A stretch of 64,000 nucleotides of DNA from Bacillus cereus G9842 (GCF_000021305.1 NC_011772.1:1216001-1280000); one strand, 5' to 3'; positions 8,348 through 16,454 are shown, counted from the first letter of the stretch. The notes: generated from the letters alone by a model not told the origin. A program made the numbers and translations.

Positions 8348-9247
8348 ATGAGTTTACTAATTAAAGATTTAACAAAGAAATTTGACGAGCATGTTGCAGT
8401 GAATAATTTGAATATCGAGATACCAAAAGGTGAAATATTTGGATTCTTGGGCGGGAATGGAGCAGGTAAAACGACTACATTTCGAATGATACTTGGACTT
8501 TTATCGAAATCAAGTGGGACCATTTCATGGAATGGTAAACCTATAAATTATGGTGTTACAGATAAAATTGGGTATTTACCAGAAGAACGTGGTCTTTATG
8601 CGAAAATGACTGTCAAAGAACAAGTTAACTTTTTTGCAAAACTAAAGAACATGAAAAGTAAAGATGCAGAAAAAGAACTTCACTATTGGCTGGAGCGTTT
8701 TAATATTACTGAGCATCTGAACAAAAAGGTAGGAGAACTTTCTAAAGGGAATCAGCAAAAAATCCAGCTGATAACAGCGATTATACATAAGCCTGAACTC
8801 TTAATTTTAGATGAACCATTTAGTGGTTTAGACCCAGTAAATGTTGAAATGTTAAAAGACGCTGTTCTTGATATGCAAAAACAAGGGTCGTCAATTCTTT
8901 TTAGTTCACATCGTATGGAACATGTGGAAGAGTTATGCCAACACATTTGTATTATGCACAAAGGTGTACCTGTTGTTCAGGGTGACATTGCCAAAATTAA
9001 AAGTGATTTTGGTAAAAAGAACGTTGTAATCGTTGGCGATCATGACTTTGACCATTTGAAAGAAATAAAAGGTGTAGAAAGTATGAAGAAACGTAAAAAT
9101 GCAGTTACTCTTAAAATTTCATATGAAGAAGTGTCACATGTTTTATTTAAAGAGATAACAAAATTAGGGTATGTTAAAAAGTTTGCAGTAGAAGAGCCTA
9201 CATTAAATGATATCTTTATTGCGAAAGTAGGTGCACAAAATGAGTAG
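8348..9247 (+). CDS. ABC exporter ATP-binding protein, NatA/YhaQ type
   Basis: The cytoplasmic ATPase of a two-gene ABC-2 exporter. It has Walker A GGNGAGKTT (about residues 36-44), signature LSKGNQQK, Walker B LLILDEP, and a C-terminal extension (from about 225) like the DUF4162 region of NatA/YhaQ proteins. Length is 299 residues from ATG 8348, seven or so bases after AAGGG; an upstream in-frame GTG is less well placed. The next gene, the membrane subunit, overlaps it by 8 nt, so the two are translationally coupled. B. subtilis YhaQ/YhaP is the nearest relative I recognise; the exported substrate is not evident. A PlcR-type box lies about 340 bp upstream. Confidence 0.88.
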   Translation: MSLLIKDLTKKFDEHVAVNNLNIEIPKGEIFGFLGGNGAGKTTTFRMILGLLSKSSGTISWNGKPINYGVTDKIGYLPEERGLYAKMTVKEQVNFFAKLKNMKSKDAEKELHYWLERFNITEHLNKKVGELSKGNQQKIQLITAIIHKPELLILDEPFSGLDPVNVEMLKDAVLDMQKQGSSILFSSHRMEHVEELCQHICIMHKGVPVVQGDIAKIKSDFGKKNVVIVGDHDFDHLKEIKGVESMKKRKNAVTLKISYEEVSHVLFKEITKLGYVKKFAVEEPTLNDIFIAKVGAQNE

Positions 9248-10481
9248 TTTCTGGACAATTTTTTTACAAAACTATAAATCTAAAGTGAAATCAAAATCAT
9301 ATTTTGCTATTACAATAATAGTTTCTATGTTAATTATAGGATTGATGAATTTTGACAAGATTTATAACTTGTTTGTAGGTAACGAGGACGATCAAGTTGT
9401 TGTTGTAACAGAAAAAGAAGAATTATATTCAACCATTCATCAAGTGTTTAAAAATGTCGATAGTAAGATACAAGTTAAACGTAGCACGGATAAACAAAAA
9501 GCAGAATCAGGTGTTAAAAATGGTGATTATACATATGCAATCGTTGTAGAGGAATTGAATAATAAACAATTAAAGGCTACGTATATAACTGAGACGGATG
9601 TAAATCAGCAAGATGTTAGCAAGGTTCAAACGATTTTATCTCAAATACAATCTTCTAACTTCGCCCAGCAATTGAATCTATCGCAAGATGAATTAAAGGT
9701 GTTAACAACGCCAGTAGAAATTCATACCAAAACGGTTTCAGATAAGGTTAAAGATGGAGAACATACTGAGGGTGTAGGGATTTTAATTAATGTCTTTATC
9801 ATGCTAAATTATCTAATGATATTAATGTATGCTGCACAATTAGCAACAGATGTTGCAACAGAGAAATCTTCTCGTGTTATGGAGTTAGTTGTTTCAAGTA
9901 TTTCGCCTACCAAACATTTATATGCGAAGCTATTCTCGACATTATTGGCTGGTATTACGCAAATCATAATTTGGGGCTTGGTCGCAACTGTTGGATATAA
10001 AACAGCAATTAATGATTCGAAAAATGATATTTTAAATAGTATTGATTTAAATTCTGTTGCTCCAACTCTAGTGTTTTATGGGATTCTATTCTTCACATTA
10101 GGATTCTTATTATATGGCTCATTATCTTGTCTATTTGGCTCTATCATTACGCGTATAGAGGAATCTTCTCAAGCTGTTATGCCGCTGATGTTTATGTTAC
10201 TTGCTGCTTTGTATATTGCAATTTATGGAATGTCAAATCCAAGCAGCATGGTTGTTACCATTACTAGTTATGTACCTTTCTTTACTCCTATAGTTATGCT
10301 TGTACGAATTGGATTCCTTAATATCCCAGTATGGGAGATTGCGCTAGCATTAGGGATTCTAATCGCAACAATATGTATAATGATTGGTTTAACGAGTCGT
10401 GTTTACCGCGGTGGCGTATTAATATATGGTAAAGGTGCATTTAGTAATATCAAAAAGGCAATCAAGTTAGGGCAAAAATAG
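9240..10481 (+). CDS. ABC-2 type permease, NatB/YhaP type
   Basis: The membrane partner of the preceding ATPase, 413 residues from ATG 9240. It has one N-terminal membrane segment (about 20-40), then a large extracytoplasmic domain (about 45-175, with VVVVTEKEELYSTIHQVF). Five or so membrane helices follow, with the coupling-type motif ATDVATEKSSRVMELVVSSISP between the first two of that set. This layout is that of NatB/YhaP exporters, linked to Na+ or drug extrusion in B. subtilis. It ends before a terminator and the pair forms a complete unit inside the tRNA-bounded stretch. Confidence 0.87.
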   Translation: MSSFWTIFLQNYKSKVKSKSYFAITIIVSMLIIGLMNFDKIYNLFVGNEDDQVVVVTEKEELYSTIHQVFKNVDSKIQVKRSTDKQKAESGVKNGDYTYAIVVEELNNKQLKATYITETDVNQQDVSKVQTILSQIQSSNFAQQLNLSQDELKVLTTPVEIHTKTVSDKVKDGEHTEGVGILINVFIMLNYLMILMYAAQLATDVATEKSSRVMELVVSSISPTKHLYAKLFSTLLAGITQIIIWGLVATVGYKTAINDSKNDILNSIDLNSVAPTLVFYGILFFTLGFLLYGSLSCLFGSIITRIEESSQAVMPLMFMLLAALYIAIYGMSNPSSMVVTITSYVPFFTPIVMLVRIGFLNIPVWEIALALGILIATICIMIGLTSRVYRGGVLIYGKGAFSNIKKAIKLGQK

Positions 10482-10514
10482 GATTCGTCTATTCATTTTT
10501 AAACTTAAATTTAC

Positions 10515-10550
10515 AAAGATCTGCATAGTTAAACTGTGTAGATCTTTTTT
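10515..10550 (+). terminator. Terminator after the ABC exporter genes
   Basis: AAAGATCTGCATAGTT pairs with AACTGTGTAGATCTTT with G-T pairs, followed by T6. Confidence 0.8.
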
Positions 10551-10555
10551 GTTGA

Positions 10556-10717
10556 GAAATTTATATAAATAAATATAAAAATTGCCGTATTAGGCTATTT
10601 TTCAAAGAGAATTTTAAAAAGCTCTCAAAAGAGAGTAAAGAATCGAGTTCTAGCGAACAACGCAGAGCGATGATTAATATAATTTATGTCTTTCTCCAAA
10701 ATGGAGAAAAGAAGTAG
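10556..10717 (+). pseudogene. Possible 3' gene fragment, unrecognised
   Basis: A frame open for 53 codons without a start signal reads like coding sequence in its second half (KKLSKESKESSSSEQRRAMI, then NIIYVFLQNGEKK and TAG). The composition is unusual for non-coding DNA here. It could be the end of a lost gene or chance; two small hairpins overlap it. Confidence 0.25.
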
Positions 10718-10763
10718 GGAAAAAATTTAGTTTTAATAATAATTATTTATTTGCTACATAAAG

Positions 10764-10791
10764 AAAACCCCTTGACTATCAAGGGGTTTTT
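10764..10791 (-). terminator. Terminator of the tRNA-Val gene
   Basis: A 12-bp stem (AAAACCCCTTGA with TCAAGGGGTTTT) closes a CTA loop 5 nt past the tRNA 3' end on the minus strand. It has a T-rich arm. Confidence 0.8.
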
Positions 10792-10795
10792 CATA

Positions 10796-10868
10796 TGATC
10801 CCGGAGAGGCTCGAACTCACGACCTCCACCCTGTCAAGGTGGCGCTCTCCCTGCTGAGCTACGGGATC
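10796..10868 (-). tRNA. tRNA-Val (anticodon GAC)
   Basis: A 73-nt cloverleaf on the minus strand: 7-bp acceptor GATCCCG/CGGGATC, D arm GCTC/GAGC, anticodon stem CCACC/GGTGG with loop TTGACAG (anticodon GAC), 5-nt variable loop, and T loop TTCGAGC. The T stem GTGAG/CTCTC carries a U-U mismatch at the second pair. The discriminator base is A and CCA is not encoded. It stands alone, not in an rRNA or tRNA cluster. Partial copies occur at 7533-7559 and 12071-12112. Confidence 0.9.
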
Positions 10869-11036
10869 CCAACTATAAATATTACCACCAGCAATGTGTT
10901 TTCATTTCATTCGTGTAATCGGAGAATTTATATAATTTGTTGAATATTGTAACATTTAATGTATTCTTATAATAACAACAAATTTCAATAGTGTAAAGAT
11001 GTAATTTTCTGAATATTATCATTCCAATTTTTATAT

Positions 11037-11065
11037 AAAAAAATAAGCCCCGAAGAGCTTATTTT
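11037..11065 (-). terminator. Terminator of the DUF5065-like gene
   Basis: A 9-bp AAAATAAGC/GCTTATTTT stem runs into a T-rich tail on the minus strand, about 75 nt past the stop codon. Confidence 0.6.
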
Positions 11066-11138
11066 AATAATAATATCACCGCAATTATCAATGATATTAT
11101 CAAAAATAAAATCATAAATAATGGAACTCAGTCATGAG

Positions 11139-11606
11139 CTATCGCCCTGTAACTGTCATTCCTGCTGTGTAAATTGTATCAATAGAACCGTCAGCGTCTT
11201 TTATTTCGACTTTATAACGATATGTTCCATCCTCATAAATATCATCGCCATATCCTGTGAAAGTTGCAATTTCATCATTGCTTCCAGCTGGGACCCATTG
11301 ATTTTGCCAACGGAAGTTGGTTTCAAATTCTCCCCATCTATCGCCATATTTCTTTTCAAGGCTGACATTGTAATGAATTTCTTCCGCTCGGTCATTTGTA
11401 ATTCTTGCAATTACGCTGTTACCAAAAGTAACTTGTGTAGAGTGTACCTGAACTGTAACACCGTTCACCGTTTCGCTAGGACCACAAATATAACGACAGA
11501 ACTCGCTTGCTCCGTCAGCATGTGCCTTCGGTGTATCAATGTTCATAGCTGTTAAACCACCTAAAGCTAAAGCTCCTGTTAATAATACTTTACCAAATGT
11601 TTTCAC
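11139..11606 (-). CDS. Secreted DUF5065-like protein, probable PlcR target
   Basis: A 155-residue secreted protein. A classical signal peptide with a KVLLTGALALGG core ends at about AHA (residue 30). The mature part is about 125 residues of beta-strand-like sequence with one close Cys pair (FCRYIC) and a WQNQWVPAGS segment, suggesting an Ig-like sandwich. It resembles DUF5065 proteins of the B. cereus group; function is unknown. The start is GTG 11606, eight bases after AGGGGG. A perfect PlcR box with a sigma-A-type promoter lies about 270-330 bp upstream in the right direction, so it probably belongs to the PlcR virulence regulon of exported proteins. It lies between the two tRNA relics. Confidence 0.75.
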   Translation of the reverse strand: MKTFGKVLLTGALALGGLTAMNIDTPKAHADGASEFCRYICGPSETVNGVTVQVHSTQVTFGNSVIARITNDRAEEIHYNVSLEKKYGDRWGEFETNFRWQNQWVPAGSNDEIATFTGYGDDIYEDGTYRYKVEIKDADGSIDTIYTAGMTVTGR

Positions 11607-11874
11607 TTGAAATTCCCCCTAAGTATATTCTCAATTCGTTCCATAGATACCACATTAAGTAGTTTTATAACATTAATCTAATCGAACGCTTTTTTCCTCG
11701 AGTGTATTCGCTATGAATCTTTCATCTTGTAGTAATCTAACCTCTACATATAATTTCATAGTTTTGATTCCATATATGTATCATGATTTACATAGAGCAA
11801 ATCTGTTAATACGTTTTGGTTATTTACTTATCACACTGCTTTTTATTACCTTTTATTGGTAAAACGTTGATTTT

Positions 11875-11933
11875 ATTATATACCATTATTATCTATTTAC
11901 AAGAGAAAATCATACTGTATGCAAAAATGCATA
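11875..11933 (-). promoter_or_regulatory. PlcR box and promoter of the DUF5065-like gene
   Basis: TATGCAAAAATGCATA (11918-11933) matches TATGNAN4TNCATA at every fixed position. Reading leftwards, TTGTAA (11897-11902) and TATAAT (11875-11880) with a 16-bp spacer follow it. The predicted leader is about 260 nt. Confidence 0.7.
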
Positions 11934-11935
11934 AT

Positions 11936-11980
11936 AAAAAACACTGCTTGTATTCTGAATTACAGAATACAAGCGGTGCT
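11936..11980 (-). terminator. Minus-strand terminator
   Basis: A stem of about 15 bp (GCTTGTATTCTG with CAGAATACAAGC plus flanking pairs) is followed on the minus strand by T6. It would stop transcripts from the 12.2-12.4 kb gene before the PlcR box. Confidence 0.65.
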
Positions 11981-12070
11981 GAGTTTCAATTAATATTTGA
12001 TTGGAACCTAATGCTAATTTTTTATGTTTAACAGTATACATATATCACTGTTTTTTAGTCATAATTGATA

Positions 12071-12112
12071 AACCTTGTTCAGAGGACGCTATTCCTGCTG
12101 GGCTACGGAATC
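12071..12112 (-). pseudogene. tRNA-Val relic: acceptor 5', D arm and anticodon arm
   Basis: The 26 nt from CGCT to the end match the acceptor, D arm and start of the anticodon arm of the tRNA at 10796-10868 at 22 positions. The adjoining 16-19 nt of the anticodon region match more weakly. It has the same orientation as the 3' relic at 7533-7559 and supplies the parts that relic lacks. Confidence 0.65.
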
Positions 12113-12212
12113 TTCAAAAGGGAAAGTATAAGCGATTATGCTAGTAATGTATGAAGGGATAATGATAAGAAGAAAATTCAGTAAAAAGTAGTTTTTGAAT
12201 GTAGCCGTTATA

Positions 12213-12428
12213 TTATTTCCGGTATTTATCTAAAGGATTTTCATCGCTTAAATCAACAATTAAAGGGCATAAAAATAACAGTGGTAAAGCAGCGTTAGCT
12301 TGATGAAAAGTATCATTAGACATATATTGTCTTCCAAAACAATACGGACAATCTTTTTCAAATGTTATGAGAAGCGACCATACGTCTTTTACTTTCCACT
12401 TCGTTTTACAATACGTACAACGCGCCAT
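12213..12428 (-). CDS. Small CxxC-x19-CxxC zinc-ribbon-like protein
   Basis: A 71-residue protein with CTYC near the N-terminus and CPYC 19 residues after it, the pattern of the CXXC-20-CXXC (TIGR04104-like) small proteins of Bacillus. It probably forms one zinc ribbon. A hydrophobic segment (AALPLLFLCPLIVDL) follows and the tail is charged. The start is the ATG at 12428, six bases after GAGGAGG; the in-frame upstream codons overlap the ribosome binding site. Its role is unknown. Confidence 0.7.
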   Translation of the reverse strand: MARCTYCKTKWKVKDVWSLLITFEKDCPYCFGRQYMSNDTFHQANAALPLLFLCPLIVDLSDENPLDKYRK

Positions 12429-12485
12429 TGAGTTCCTCCTCATTTTAAGGTGTTTTCTAATATATTCTACTTTATTGTACGAAAG

Positions 12486-12970
12486 TCATTTGAATTTGAT
12501 GTGGCAAATTTCTGCGTTCTCTTTAATAAGTGGACTAGTTAAATCTCTACTATTCCAAACAAGAGCAACGTTTGCTTTTTGTTTTAAAATTCGTTGGCAT
12601 TCAATTTTGAAAGCCTCTTTATCAAACCAATGAAATGCTTGGGCAACAGTTACTAAATCTACACTATTTTCTTTTAAAGTGGTATTTTCAGCAGTTGCTT
12701 TTATGGATTGAAAACGAGAATATAGTTTTGACGATTGCTCAGCCATCTTCCTCATATCATTATTTGGCTCAACTCCAATAACATGTAAACCACTTTCAAG
12801 CAGCTGGCGGCTAAATATCCCCGTACCCGTACCTGAACCAATATCAGCTACAATCGGATTTCCTTTCAGTTGGTTAGCTGAAAGTAAGTAATCAATATAT
12901 TCATTAGGATAACTAGGACGATATTGTGCATATATATCGGCCCTGTCAGTAAAATTTCTGTTGTTTTCAC
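12486..12970 (-). pseudogene. Broken SAM-dependent methyltransferase gene
   Basis: The coding frame contains class I methyltransferase motifs: ADIYAQYRPSYP near the N-terminus, motif I VADIGSGTGTGIFS, VIGVEPN, then VDLVTVAQAFHWFD and VALVWNSRD. It has no start codon in frame. AAGAAGG and GTG (12968-12970) sit in another frame, so one base appears lost in the A-run just after the start. The protein also ends after about 160 codons, where relatives run to about 250, in an abrupt CHIKFK tail. Both damages suggest a non-functional gene. An internal ATG at 12755 could only yield the C-terminal fragment, without motif I. Confidence 0.75.
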
Positions 12971-12984
12971 AGTACTACCTTCTT

Positions 12985-13371
12985 TCTTACAATATTATGT
13001 ACAGAAATAGAAATTAAATATGAATTTCGGCATCAGTCTCTAAGTCTACCACTTAAGAGTCCAGCTAAATAGAAAGCCTCAGTTTCTGTATTCAAATATC
13101 CTTCATCCGTTTAGTATACTATTTTAGATAATATCTTCCAAAAGGCTATAATGGCTTACTTAAATAAATCCACATAACTGTATGTTTTTATGAATTTATT
13201 TAATAATTTATGAGCAATTATATGTCGTATTACGTTTACGTAGGTAAGAGATTTTCATTTTTGCTATTTAAATTGGCCAATATATCCTTTTTACAATTTA
13301 CTGAAAATCATGTATAACAGAGATACAAGATTATTTTATAAATATTCAGGAGTAGAGGGAGAAAAGTTGTA
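12985..13371. other. Intergenic region with one short coding-like fragment
   Basis: AT-rich DNA between the methyltransferase relic and the next gene. On the minus strand, 13033-13110 reads TDEGYLNTETEAFYLAGLLS and then GRLRD-stop, protein-like but only 25 codons and preceded by a stop. No RNA gene or repeat seen. Confidence 0.3.
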
Positions 13372-13599
13372 ATGGTAAGAAAAACGTTCAAGATGCGCGT
13401 GTCTAGAAATAGAACGATTTCGATTAATGGATCGATTCTTGATGTGGATGTTACACATGATGAATTTTTACAAGAGTTTGTTGAGTGGGTTGATTCTAAA
13501 GGTTGGTCGTTTATGGGGATAACGGATGAGATTACGCCCGAGGAAGCTAGTCAAAAGTTAATAGATTCGTTGATTGATGAGAAGGATAAGAAAGAGTAA
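13372..13599 (+). CDS. Hypothetical small acidic protein
   Basis: A 75-residue soluble protein with a basic N-terminus (MVRKTFKMRVSRNR) and an acidic remainder (EITPEEASQKLIDSLIDEKDKKE). The pattern SINGSILDVDVTHDEFLQEFVEWVDSKGW suggests a small alpha/beta fold. GAGGGAG precedes the ATG. I do not recognise the family. It is a single gene. Confidence 0.65.
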   Translation: MVRKTFKMRVSRNRTISINGSILDVDVTHDEFLQEFVEWVDSKGWSFMGITDEITPEEASQKLIDSLIDEKDKKE

Positions 13600-13751
13600 T
13601 TCCTTCTTATTTTTATTGTATATTTATGTTCTTTATCGTAAAAATATGATATAGTAAAAAATAGTGAAAATTCTTCCAGTTTAATACAAATTACATATGA
13701 TTGGTAGATATATTATTTTGTTAAGGGATTAAATGGAAAAGGGAGAGTCAT

Positions 13752-15038
13752 ATGGTAAATTTTAAGAAAATTTTGGTTTTTATTACAGTTATTTGTTTGT
13801 TTTTGTTGACACCTATGACATTGCGTGCTGAGACGAATATTGGAGTAAATCCAGAACAAGTTGCACCACCACCTGCGGAAGGACCAAATGTTTTTAGTCA
13901 GTTTGCAACGACAATTGATGCGAAAACAGGAGATGTTTTGTATGACAAAAACGCATATCACCGCGCATATCCTGCTAGTACGACGAAAGTGTTAACAGCG
14001 ATTCTACTCATGGAGCATACAAAGCCAGAGGATCAATTTACATTTTCACAATTAGCATTAGATCAAGAGAAGAGTAATTATCAAATTGAGTTTCAACCTG
14101 GAGAGACAATTAATAGAAATACTGCGCTTATGATTTTAATGGTGCTGAGTGCGAATGATGTGTCGTATGCGATTGCGGAGCGGATTGGCGGGAGTGTTGA
14201 AAATTTCGCCAATATGATGAATGAGAAAGCGAAGCAATTAGGAGCGAGAGATAGTCACTTTGTAACACCGAATGGATTGCATGATCCGAATCATTATACG
14301 ACGCCATATGATATGGCTATGATTACGAAAGGTGTGCAAAATTATCCTGAAATTTTACAAGCGATGAATACGAAAAGAACGACAGTTACGACGTCTAGGC
14401 AGACGGTGTCTATTTTTAATAAATCTAATTTTTTTGAAAATCCATATAGCATTGGCGGTAAGACAGGGTTTACGAATGAAGCGCGTAATACACTTGTTTT
14501 ATTAAATGAGAAAGATGGAAATCGTATTATAAATGTAGTAATGGCTTCTCAAAGACCTGAAATTTATGAAGATTTGAAGCAGATGGCGGACTATTCTTTT
14601 GGTCAATTTGTGAAGCAAACTGTACTAGATAAACATAGTTGGCATCAAAAAACAACATATTTAAATAAAGATATTAATAGTGAACTTGAAAAAAGTGCAG
14701 AACTTATGCTTAAGAAAGATGAAGGGAAAAATGTGAAAACTATTTTCCGGGCAGCTTCATTAGATAAAGAATCTTTGTATCATAAAGGAATTCATCGTGG
14801 TGAGGTAGTTGGTGCAGTTGATATTACGAAAAATAATCAAACAATTGCGACGGTAAATGTTCTTTCAACAGAAGATGTCACTTTTGCGATGCCTAAAAAA
14901 GATACAATTGTATCAGAAGAAAAAGAGTCAAATGTGAAAGTAATAAGTGTTGGGGTAGGCGCACTTGTACTATTTGGAGCCATTTTATATGTAGTGCTAC
15001 GCCGAAATACAAAAGGAATGAAAACAGAAGAAAAATAA
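13752..15038 (+). CDS. D-alanyl-D-alanine carboxypeptidase (S11 family, membrane-anchored)
   Basis: A low-molecular-weight penicillin-binding protein that trims the terminal D-Ala from peptidoglycan stem peptides on the outside of the cell. Of 428 residues, an N-terminal signal peptide ends near residue 26. The serine peptidase domain has SxxK at S76-TTK79, SxN at S133-AN135 and KTG at K237-TG239. A C-terminal beta domain follows, and a final hydrophobic segment with basic tail (VLRRNTKGMK) is a membrane anchor. Motif spacing matches DacA/DacF enzymes. It is a single gene with its own terminator, next to the matrix cluster. Confidence 0.92.
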   Translation: MVNFKKILVFITVICLFLLTPMTLRAETNIGVNPEQVAPPPAEGPNVFSQFATTIDAKTGDVLYDKNAYHRAYPASTTKVLTAILLMEHTKPEDQFTFSQLALDQEKSNYQIEFQPGETINRNTALMILMVLSANDVSYAIAERIGGSVENFANMMNEKAKQLGARDSHFVTPNGLHDPNHYTTPYDMAMITKGVQNYPEILQAMNTKRTTVTTSRQTVSIFNKSNFFENPYSIGGKTGFTNEARNTLVLLNEKDGNRIINVVMASQRPEIYEDLKQMADYSFGQFVKQTVLDKHSWHQKTTYLNKDINSELEKSAELMLKKDEGKNVKTIFRAASLDKESLYHKGIHRGEVVGAVDITKNNQTIATVNVLSTEDVTFAMPKKDTIVSEEKESNVKVISVGVGALVLFGAILYVVLRRNTKGMKTEEK

Positions 15039-15047
15039 CGTATTAGT

Positions 15048-15081
15048 AAAAAGGCTGTGGAGATTTTATCACAGTCTTTTT
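15048..15081 (+). terminator. Terminator after the carboxypeptidase gene
   Basis: A 9-bp stem (AAGGCTGTG with CACAGTCTT) is followed by T5. Confidence 0.75.
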
Positions 15082-15161
15082 CTATGCTAAAAATACTTTT
15101 AACTAATAATTGTAAATTTTCTTATTGCAATAACCTAAAGTTCGTTATATCATTTACTTGT

Positions 15162-15177
15162 GTTCTTGTTAAAGAAC
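15162..15177. promoter_or_regulatory. SinR operator upstream of sipW
   Basis: GTTCTT-GTTA-AAGAAC is a palindrome of two SinR half-sites (consensus GTTCTYT), 56 bp before the sipW start. A further GTTCG element is at about 15140. SinR repression of the sipW-tasA operon is established in Bacillus. Confidence 0.7.
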
Positions 15178-15232
15178 AAAATGAACATTGCATACTTCAA
15201 ATAATATAAAACAACGGAGAGGGAGAGAGTCG

Positions 15233-15802
15233 ATGAAATTAATTTGGAAGGTAATTAGCAACGCGATCTCATTTGTTTTATTTGCATTGATGGTGTTTTT
15301 AGCTTTTGTAGTTATTTCTTCAAAAGCAAGCGGTGGTGATCCCACAGTGATGGGATATCAATTTAAGAGCGTTCTTTCAGGATCAATGGAGCCAACGTTT
15401 TTAACAGGATCAATCATTGCAATAGAACCAAACAAAGATCGTTCTAAATATCAAAAAGGTGATGTTATTACCTTTAAAGAGAAAGATCAAAAAATTATCA
15501 CTCACCGTATTATCGGTGTAAAAGATACAAATGGAAAAGTAGTGTATGAAACAAAAGGGGATAACAACAACGGACCAGATTTAGAGCCAGTACTTGCAGA
15601 AAATGTAGTTGGAAAGTATGCAGATATTACAGTTCCGTATGTTGGGTATTTACTGAATTATGCGAATTCAAAAGCGGGAGCAGCATTACTTCTTATTATT
15701 CCAGGAGTCTTTTTACTTGGTTATTCCGCGATTTCTATTTTTGGTGCTATTCGTAGTATTGACGGAGAAAAGAAAGATAAAAAAGTAGAACAATCCGTCT
15801 AG
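15233..15802 (+). CDS. sipW: Signal peptidase I, SipW type
   Basis: SipW is the ER-type signal peptidase that processes the TasA/CalY matrix proteins. The 189-residue protein has an N-terminal membrane segment (about 5-29), the SGSMEP motif with catalytic Ser51, and HRIIG with His91 in place of the usual bacterial Lys, the hallmark of the ER/SipW type. A C-terminal membrane segment lies at about 145-175. The ATG at 15233 follows GGAGAGGGAGAG; an upstream in-frame start would place the ribosome binding site inside the gene. It is the first gene of sipW-tasA, with a 60-nt gap to tasA, and has a SinR operator upstream. Confidence 0.95.
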   Translation: MKLIWKVISNAISFVLFALMVFLAFVVISSKASGGDPTVMGYQFKSVLSGSMEPTFLTGSIIAIEPNKDRSKYQKGDVITFKEKDQKIITHRIIGVKDTNGKVVYETKGDNNNGPDLEPVLAENVVGKYADITVPYVGYLLNYANSKAGAALLLIIPGVFLLGYSAISIFGAIRSIDGEKKDKKVEQSV

Positions 15803-15862
15803 TTCGTTTGGTTATACTTTCCGTTTAGGAAGTTAACAAATATATATTAAGGGGATATGGAC

Positions 15863-16450
15863 ATGACTTTAAAGAAAAAATTAGGAATGGGTATTACATC
15901 AGCAGTACTAGGAGCAGCGTTAGTTGGTGGAGGAACATTTGCGTTTTTCAGTGATAAAGAAGTGTCAAACAATACATTTGCGGCTGGGACACTGGATTTA
16001 GCATTAAATCCATCAACAGTTGTTAACGTATCGAATTTAAAACCTGGGGATACAATTGAAAAAGAATTTAAACTAGAAAATAAAGGCTCTTTAGATATTA
16101 AAAAGGTTCTACTGAAAACAGATTATAATGTAGAAGATGTAAAGAAAGATAATAAAGATGATTTTGGTAAACATATTAAAGTAACATTCTTAAAAAATGT
16201 AGATAAGCATGAGACAATTGTGAAACAAACTACTTTAGATAAATTAAAAGGTGACACACTTACAGCTGTAGATAATGATTTATCGGCTTGGTTCTGGGAT
16301 GAAAAAGGTATTTCAGCAGGTAAATCTGATAAATTCAAAGTGAAATTTGAGTTCGTTGATAATGGAAAAGATCAAAATCAATTCCAAGGCGATAAGTTAC
16401 AATTAAATTGGACGTTTGATGCACAACAAACAGCAGGTGAAGAAAGATAA
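15863..16450 (+). CDS. tasA: TasA, biofilm matrix fibre protein (camelysin family)
   Basis: The secreted protein assembles into amyloid-like extracellular fibres of the biofilm matrix. It has 195 residues from ATG 15863, eight bases after GGGG; an ATG six bases earlier is too close to the ribosome binding site. It opens with a SipW-dependent signal (LVGGGTFAFFSDKEVSNNTFAAGTL). The mature part is beta-rich, with NLKPGDTIEKEFKLENKGSL and the C-terminal VKFEFVDNG motif of the peptidase M73/camelysin family. It is clearly paralogous to calY at 17707, with near-identical signal and first mature residues. It is co-transcribed with sipW and closed by a strong terminator. Confidence 0.93.
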   Translation: MTLKKKLGMGITSAVLGAALVGGGTFAFFSDKEVSNNTFAAGTLDLALNPSTVVNVSNLKPGDTIEKEFKLENKGSLDIKKVLLKTDYNVEDVKKDNKDDFGKHIKVTFLKNVDKHETIVKQTTLDKLKGDTLTAVDNDLSAWFWDEKGISAGKSDKFKVKFEFVDNGKDQNQFQGDKLQLNWTFDAQQTAGEER

Positions 16451-16454
16451 TAAC

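Noticed and set aside
11121..11555. A 144-codon plus-strand frame with many Cys
   Set aside because: It is antisense to the secreted DUF5065-like gene, which has a proper signal peptide, start and promoter.
11775..11794. TATGTA and TACATA half-sites that look like a PlcR box upstream of the DUF5065-like gene
   Set aside because: The half-sites are separated by 8 bp instead of 4. It lies downstream of the predicted start of transcription, and a perfect box exists at 11918-11933.
13033..13110. A 25-codon protein-like fragment on the minus strand
   Set aside because: It is too short, lacks a start and is preceded by an in-frame stop; kept only as a remark on the intergenic region.
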